From NCBI RefSeq assembly GCF_003852405.1, contig NZ_QAJM01000033.1:23431-87430 (forward strand): a stretch of 64,000 bases of DNA, in the 5' to 3' direction. The stretch comes from Pseudomonas sp. KBW05. Lineage in GTDB: Bacteria; Pseudomonadota; Gammaproteobacteria; Pseudomonadales; Pseudomonadaceae. Both the position numbers and the translations under genes were made by a program. The notes under the pieces were generated by a model that saw only the letters and a list, made by a program, of their open reading frames with translations, was not told the DNA's origin and searched no databases. Below, piece after piece: positions 61,503-64,000 of this stretch (position 1 is the first letter of the stretch; each line of letters starts with the position of its first letter).

Positions 61503-61690
61503 GCGCAGCCACGACGACGATTAAAGGCAGGGCGGGCAAACTAATCATCGATTTAAACGCGAGATCAGCGCACCGCATCAACTTCGCTGAATCGCTGCGA
61601 AGCTCGCAAACCTTAGCCACGCAAACACCATTGGGCAAGCAACGCAACCGGGGTTAAGGAATATCCTACAACCCTTATAAAACAAGGCTA

Positions 61691-61708
61691 TGCGCAAATT
61701 CTTGCGCA
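61691..61708. promoter_or_regulatory. Inverted repeat 1, candidate activator site
   Basis: TGCGCAA-N4-TTGCGCA, perfect 7-base arms, about 200 bases upstream of the sigma54 promoter of hcp and about 190 bases upstream of tssA on the other strand. Confidence 0.45.
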
Positions 61709-61778
61709 GCTTGAACAACGTGAAACTCGTCAAAAAACTCGCAACCCATTTAAATGCGCGGCGCTGCGAGATGAGCAA

Positions 61779-61804
61779 TTAACTGCACACTACTGCGCAG
61801 TTAA
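61779..61804. promoter_or_regulatory. Inverted repeat 2, candidate Sfa-type enhancer site
   Basis: TTAACTGC-N10-GCAGTTAA, perfect 8-base arms, centred about 110 bases upstream of the -24 element of hcp. That is a normal distance for a sigma54 activator site. Confidence 0.5.
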
Positions 61805-61897
61805 TCCGCGCAAACACTTTTCAAAACCCGCCCATTTACCTCTCAACTAACTCCCAACTAAGCCACCACCCCTTATTTCATTAGATCCTGTACTTTC

Positions 61898-61912
61898 AGG
61901 CACGCTTCTTGT
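61898..61912 (+). promoter_or_regulatory. Sigma54 promoter of hcp
   Basis: AGGCACGCTTCTTGT matches the -24/-12 consensus TGGCACG-N4-TTGC in spacing and in all but the first and last base. It implies transcription starting near 61924, about 58 bases before the hcp ATG. It fits with the sigma54 activator encoded in the T6SS operon. Confidence 0.75.
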
Positions 61913-61981
61913 TATAGGACCTTGCCCACCCGGCACCCTCCGCCGCGTGGAACCTCTTAATAACCAGACAAGGAAAGCGAC

Positions 61982-62497
61982 ATGCCAACACCCGCGTATC
62001 TCTCTATCACCGGTGTCAAACAAGGTTTGATTACGGCAGGCACGTTTACCCAGGACTCGGTCGGCAACCTCTACCAGGAAGGCCACGAAGATCAGATCCT
62101 GGTACAGGCGTTCAGCCACCAGGTGATCATTCCTCGTGACCCGCAGTCCGGCCAACCCACCGGGCAGCGTGTGCATAAGCCATTGATGATCAGCAAGATC
62201 TTCGACAAGTCCTCGCCCCTGCTCTTCAGCGCGCTCACGGCGGGCGAAGAGGTCAAGTGCCGCCTGGAGTGGTTCCGGACCTCCTCGGCCGGCACCCAGG
62301 AGCATTACTTCACCATCGAGCTGGAAGGCGCGACCATCGTCGATATCCAGTCACGCATGCCCAATTGCCAAGACCCGGCGAATGCGCATTTCACCCATCT
62401 CGAGGACGTGCACTTCACCTATCGCAAGATCGTCTGGACCCACGAAGTGGCCGGCACTTCCGGCTCGGACGACTGGCGCACGCCCGTAGCCGGCTAG
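61982..62497 (+). CDS. hcp: T6SS tube protein Hcp
   Basis: 171 aa. Family features are YLSITGVKQGLITAG, HEDQILVQAFSHQVIIPRD, KPLMISKIFDKSSPLLFSAL and HLEDVHFTYRKIVWTHE. The C-terminal tail is short (VAGTSGSDDWRTP) with no fused effector domain. ATG is preceded by AAGGAAAG. It forms the inner tube and is itself secreted. It is transcribed divergently from tssA from a sigma54-type promoter. Its end overlaps the convergent aldo/keto reductase gene by 4 bases. Confidence 0.95.
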   Translation: MPTPAYLSITGVKQGLITAGTFTQDSVGNLYQEGHEDQILVQAFSHQVIIPRDPQSGQPTGQRVHKPLMISKIFDKSSPLLFSALTAGEEVKCRLEWFRTSSAGTQEHYFTIELEGATIVDIQSRMPNCQDPANAHFTHLEDVHFTYRKIVWTHEVAGTSGSDDWRTPVAG

Positions 62498-63315
62498 ACC
62501 ATCGCCAACGGGTGCTTGCGCTTCGGCGCACCAAATACCCGGTCGATGGCCTCCAGGTCGTGTTCATCCAGCACGAGATGTGCGGCGCTTGCGTTGAGCC
62601 GTACATGCTCGGGGGTCACGGCCTTGGGGATGGCGATCACACCGTCCTGACGCAACACCCAGGCCAGGGACACCTGCGCTGGGGTAACGTCATGGCGCCG
62701 GGCGATCTGCTTGAGGGTGGGGCTGGCCAACAGCGCGCCGCCCTGGGCAATCGGGCAGTACGCCATGAGCGGTAGATGGTGTTGCTGCCACCAAGGCAGC
62801 AAGTCGAACTCGATGCCGCGCTCTTCAATGTTGTAGAGCACTTGGTTGGTGGCACATGCGGGAGCGGCGAGTTCCTGAAGGTCCGCCACATCAAAGTTGG
62901 ACACCCCCCAGCGGCCGATCTTGCCGGCGTCACGCAAGCGTTCGAAGGCGTCGACGGTTTCTTCCAAGGGATACTGGCCACGCCAGTGCAGCAGGTACAG
63001 ATCGATGTAGTCCGTACCCAGGCGTTGCAGGCTGGCGTCGCAGGCACGTGGCACACCCTTGTGGCTGGCATTGTGCGGATACACCTTGCTCACCAGTAAC
63101 ACCTTGTCGCGCCTGCCGCGAATGGCTTCGCCGACCACCTCCTCGGCGCCGCCTTCACCGTACATCTCAGCGGTATCGATCAGGGTCATGCCCTCGTCGA
63201 TCCCCAGTTGCAAGGCCGCGACTTCGGCGCGGCGCTGACTCGGGTCCTCGCCCATGCGCCAGGTGCCCTGGCCGACAACAGGGACCGGAACACCGGCCAG
63301 ATCAATGGTACGCAT
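62494..63315 (-). CDS. Aldo/keto reductase
   Basis: 273 aa. ATG 63315 has AGGAGG at 5-6 bases; an in-frame ATG 51 bases upstream is rejected. The catalytic tetrad is D47 and Y52 in LIDTAEMYG, K77 in LVSKVYPH and H110 in LLHW. The C-terminal NADPH segment (VIAIPKAVTPEHVRLN) is normal. It is a cytosolic NADPH-dependent reductase of carbonyls. It is unrelated to the T6SS and marks the end of that island. Confidence 0.92.
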   Translation of the reverse strand: MRTIDLAGVPVPVVGQGTWRMGEDPSQRRAEVAALQLGIDEGMTLIDTAEMYGEGGAEEVVGEAIRGRRDKVLLVSKVYPHNASHKGVPRACDASLQRLGTDYIDLYLLHWRGQYPLEETVDAFERLRDAGKIGRWGVSNFDVADLQELAAPACATNQVLYNIEERGIEFDLLPWWQQHHLPLMAYCPIAQGGALLASPTLKQIARRHDVTPAQVSLAWVLRQDGVIAIPKAVTPEHVRLNASAAHLVLDEHDLEAIDRVFGAPKRKHPLAMV

Positions 63316-63421
63316 GACAACCTCCTGATGAGTTCGCGGATAAACAGTGTGGCATTGCCCGGACAAAAGGGTTCAATCGCAGTATGGTTGGCGCCTGCCA
63401 AGTCGCCAGGAAGAACCTGCA

Positions 63422-63916
63422 ATGCTGTTTGTCGTCATGCTCGGGGGCAAGCACCCGCGAGCCAGGATCGAAGTGCACGATGTGGTATTCGCCGTGGCGG
63501 ATACGCTGCAAGCCACCTACCCGCAATTGCGCGATGCCTGGTTTGGCAGCCCCAAAGGTGTACACATTGATTCATGGATGGCGGTGGATGGAGTGGACGG
63601 CTGGAAGATCCAGCTCAGCCACCTGGCCCCCGCTGCCGGCGCCGAGCGCCTGTACTTCATCAACCTGGGCGGTTATGAAGCCAACGCGTTTGGTGAAGCC
63701 CATCGCTACCTGCTGGTGGTGGCGCGCAATACGCGGGAAGCGAAAGCCCTGGGCAAGCAGCAGATGTTGCGGCACTGGGCCCAGGCCCATACCGATGCGG
63801 TGATGGATATTGATGACTGCCTGCCGATTGACCTGGTGGATGGGCGCTACATTCACCTGGAGCAAGGCTCGCATCGGCCCATCGTGCAGCACAATGACTA
63901 TATCGTGTTGCCCTGA
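63422..63916 (+). CDS. DUF1543-type small protein
   Basis: 164 aa. ATG 63422 (AGGAA about 10 bases upstream) gives the family N-terminus LFVVMLGGKHPRARIEVHDVVF. A second similar half follows (YFINLGGYEANAFGEAHRYLLVVA), so the protein is two related alpha/beta repeats. No catalytic motif stands out. It is divergent from the aldo/keto reductase gene. Function is unknown. Confidence 0.8.
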   Translation: MLFVVMLGGKHPRARIEVHDVVFAVADTLQATYPQLRDAWFGSPKGVHIDSWMAVDGVDGWKIQLSHLAPAAGAERLYFINLGGYEANAFGEAHRYLLVVARNTREAKALGKQQMLRHWAQAHTDAVMDIDDCLPIDLVDGRYIHLEQGSHRPIVQHNDYIVLP

Positions 63917-63923
63917 TGGCAAC

Positions 63924-63950
63924 TGTGGGAGCTGGCTTGCCTGCGATAGC
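63924..63950. repeat. Partial REP, GAGCTGG subtype, at the window end
   Basis: TGTGGGAGCTGGCTTGCCTGCG is one arm of the same element type as 7487-7573. The facing arm is not in the window. The last ~30 bases (CGGCCACTTAGGGTTC end) look like the start of another dispersed repeat seen in related genomes, from memory. Confidence 0.65.
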
Positions 63951-64000
63951 GGTCCGTCTGTGTACATATCCATTATTTAGGTAACGGCCACTTAGGGTTC

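Larger units (their letters stand above)
61503..61981. promoter_or_regulatory. Divergent tssA-hcp intergenic control region
   Basis: 479 bases without a convincing gene. It is much more AT-rich than the flanking coding DNA. It holds two perfect inverted repeats (61691-61708 and 61779-61804), a sigma54-type promoter for hcp (61898-61912) and several GGA motifs in the hcp leader. Toward tssA only a sigma54-like match with one base too few in the spacer was found (near 61608-61621 on the minus strand). Confidence 0.7.

Noticed and set aside
61608-61621. Possible sigma54 promoter toward tssA (minus strand)
   Set aside because: TGGC and TTGC are one base too close together for the -24/-12 geometry.

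Overview
The window looks like chromosomal DNA of a fluorescent Pseudomonas (P. fluorescens group). The evidence is a GC-rich coding style, inverted REP pairs with the core GTGGGAGCGGGCTTGC or GTGGGAGCTGGCTTGC in four intergenic spots, and gene families and gene orders typical of that genus (sbcDC, alkB with PraB-type exoproteins, a T6SS with the Pseudomonas H2-type order). No rRNA, tRNA, insertion sequence, phage or CRISPR array was recognised.

Region 1 (1-14.3 kb) is mostly housekeeping. It holds the end of a VWA/Bat protein gene, batD, sbcD-sbcC and a glutathione S-transferase gene in tight overlap, then a small exported protein, a lactonase-fold beta-propeller with a small partner gene, an MMPL/RND exporter paired with a six-Asp-box YCF48-like protein, and a Gfo/Idh/MocA dehydrogenase. 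Region 2 (14.4-19.3 kb) is one 4.8-kb gene for a 1606-aa protein that resembles the large dermonecrotic-toxin-like (DUF6543-type) proteins of pseudomonads.

Region 3 (19.3-37.7 kb) is an alkane and fatty-acid module. On the minus strand it carries an alpha/beta hydrolase, alkane 1-monooxygenase AlkB, four tandem secreted PraB-like paralogues, a FadL-family porin, FadE acyl-CoA dehydrogenase, and an operon of FabG4-type reductase, MaoC hydratase, thiolase and FadD. Facing away is a three-gene operon of Baeyer-Villiger-type monooxygenase, SDR and metal-dependent hydrolase. Together these could bring alkanes across the outer membrane, hydroxylate them, activate the acids and run beta-oxidation, possibly through (R)-3-hydroxyacyl-CoA because no FadB is present. 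No rubredoxin or dedicated regulator gene is seen. Many starts in the 11.8-34.4 kb stretch have A-rich AANAANAA motifs next to the ribosome binding site, as in Hfq/Crc catabolite-repression targets, and AT-rich palindromes lie upstream of fadE, alkB and the monooxygenase operon.

Region 4 (37.7-42.1 kb) holds a PTS EIIC-EAL fusion protein, a serine hydrolase and two small genes. Region 5 (42.1-62.5 kb) is a complete T6SS core operon on the minus strand: tssA, B, C, E, F, G, clpV, sfa-type sigma54 activator, a 43-aa lipoprotein missing from automatic calls, fha, tssJ, K, L, M, PP2C phosphatase and Ser/Thr kinase. A divergent hcp lies behind a good sigma54 promoter. No VgrG, PAAR or cargo effector is present. 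The window ends with an aldo/keto reductase, a DUF1543-type gene and a partial REP.
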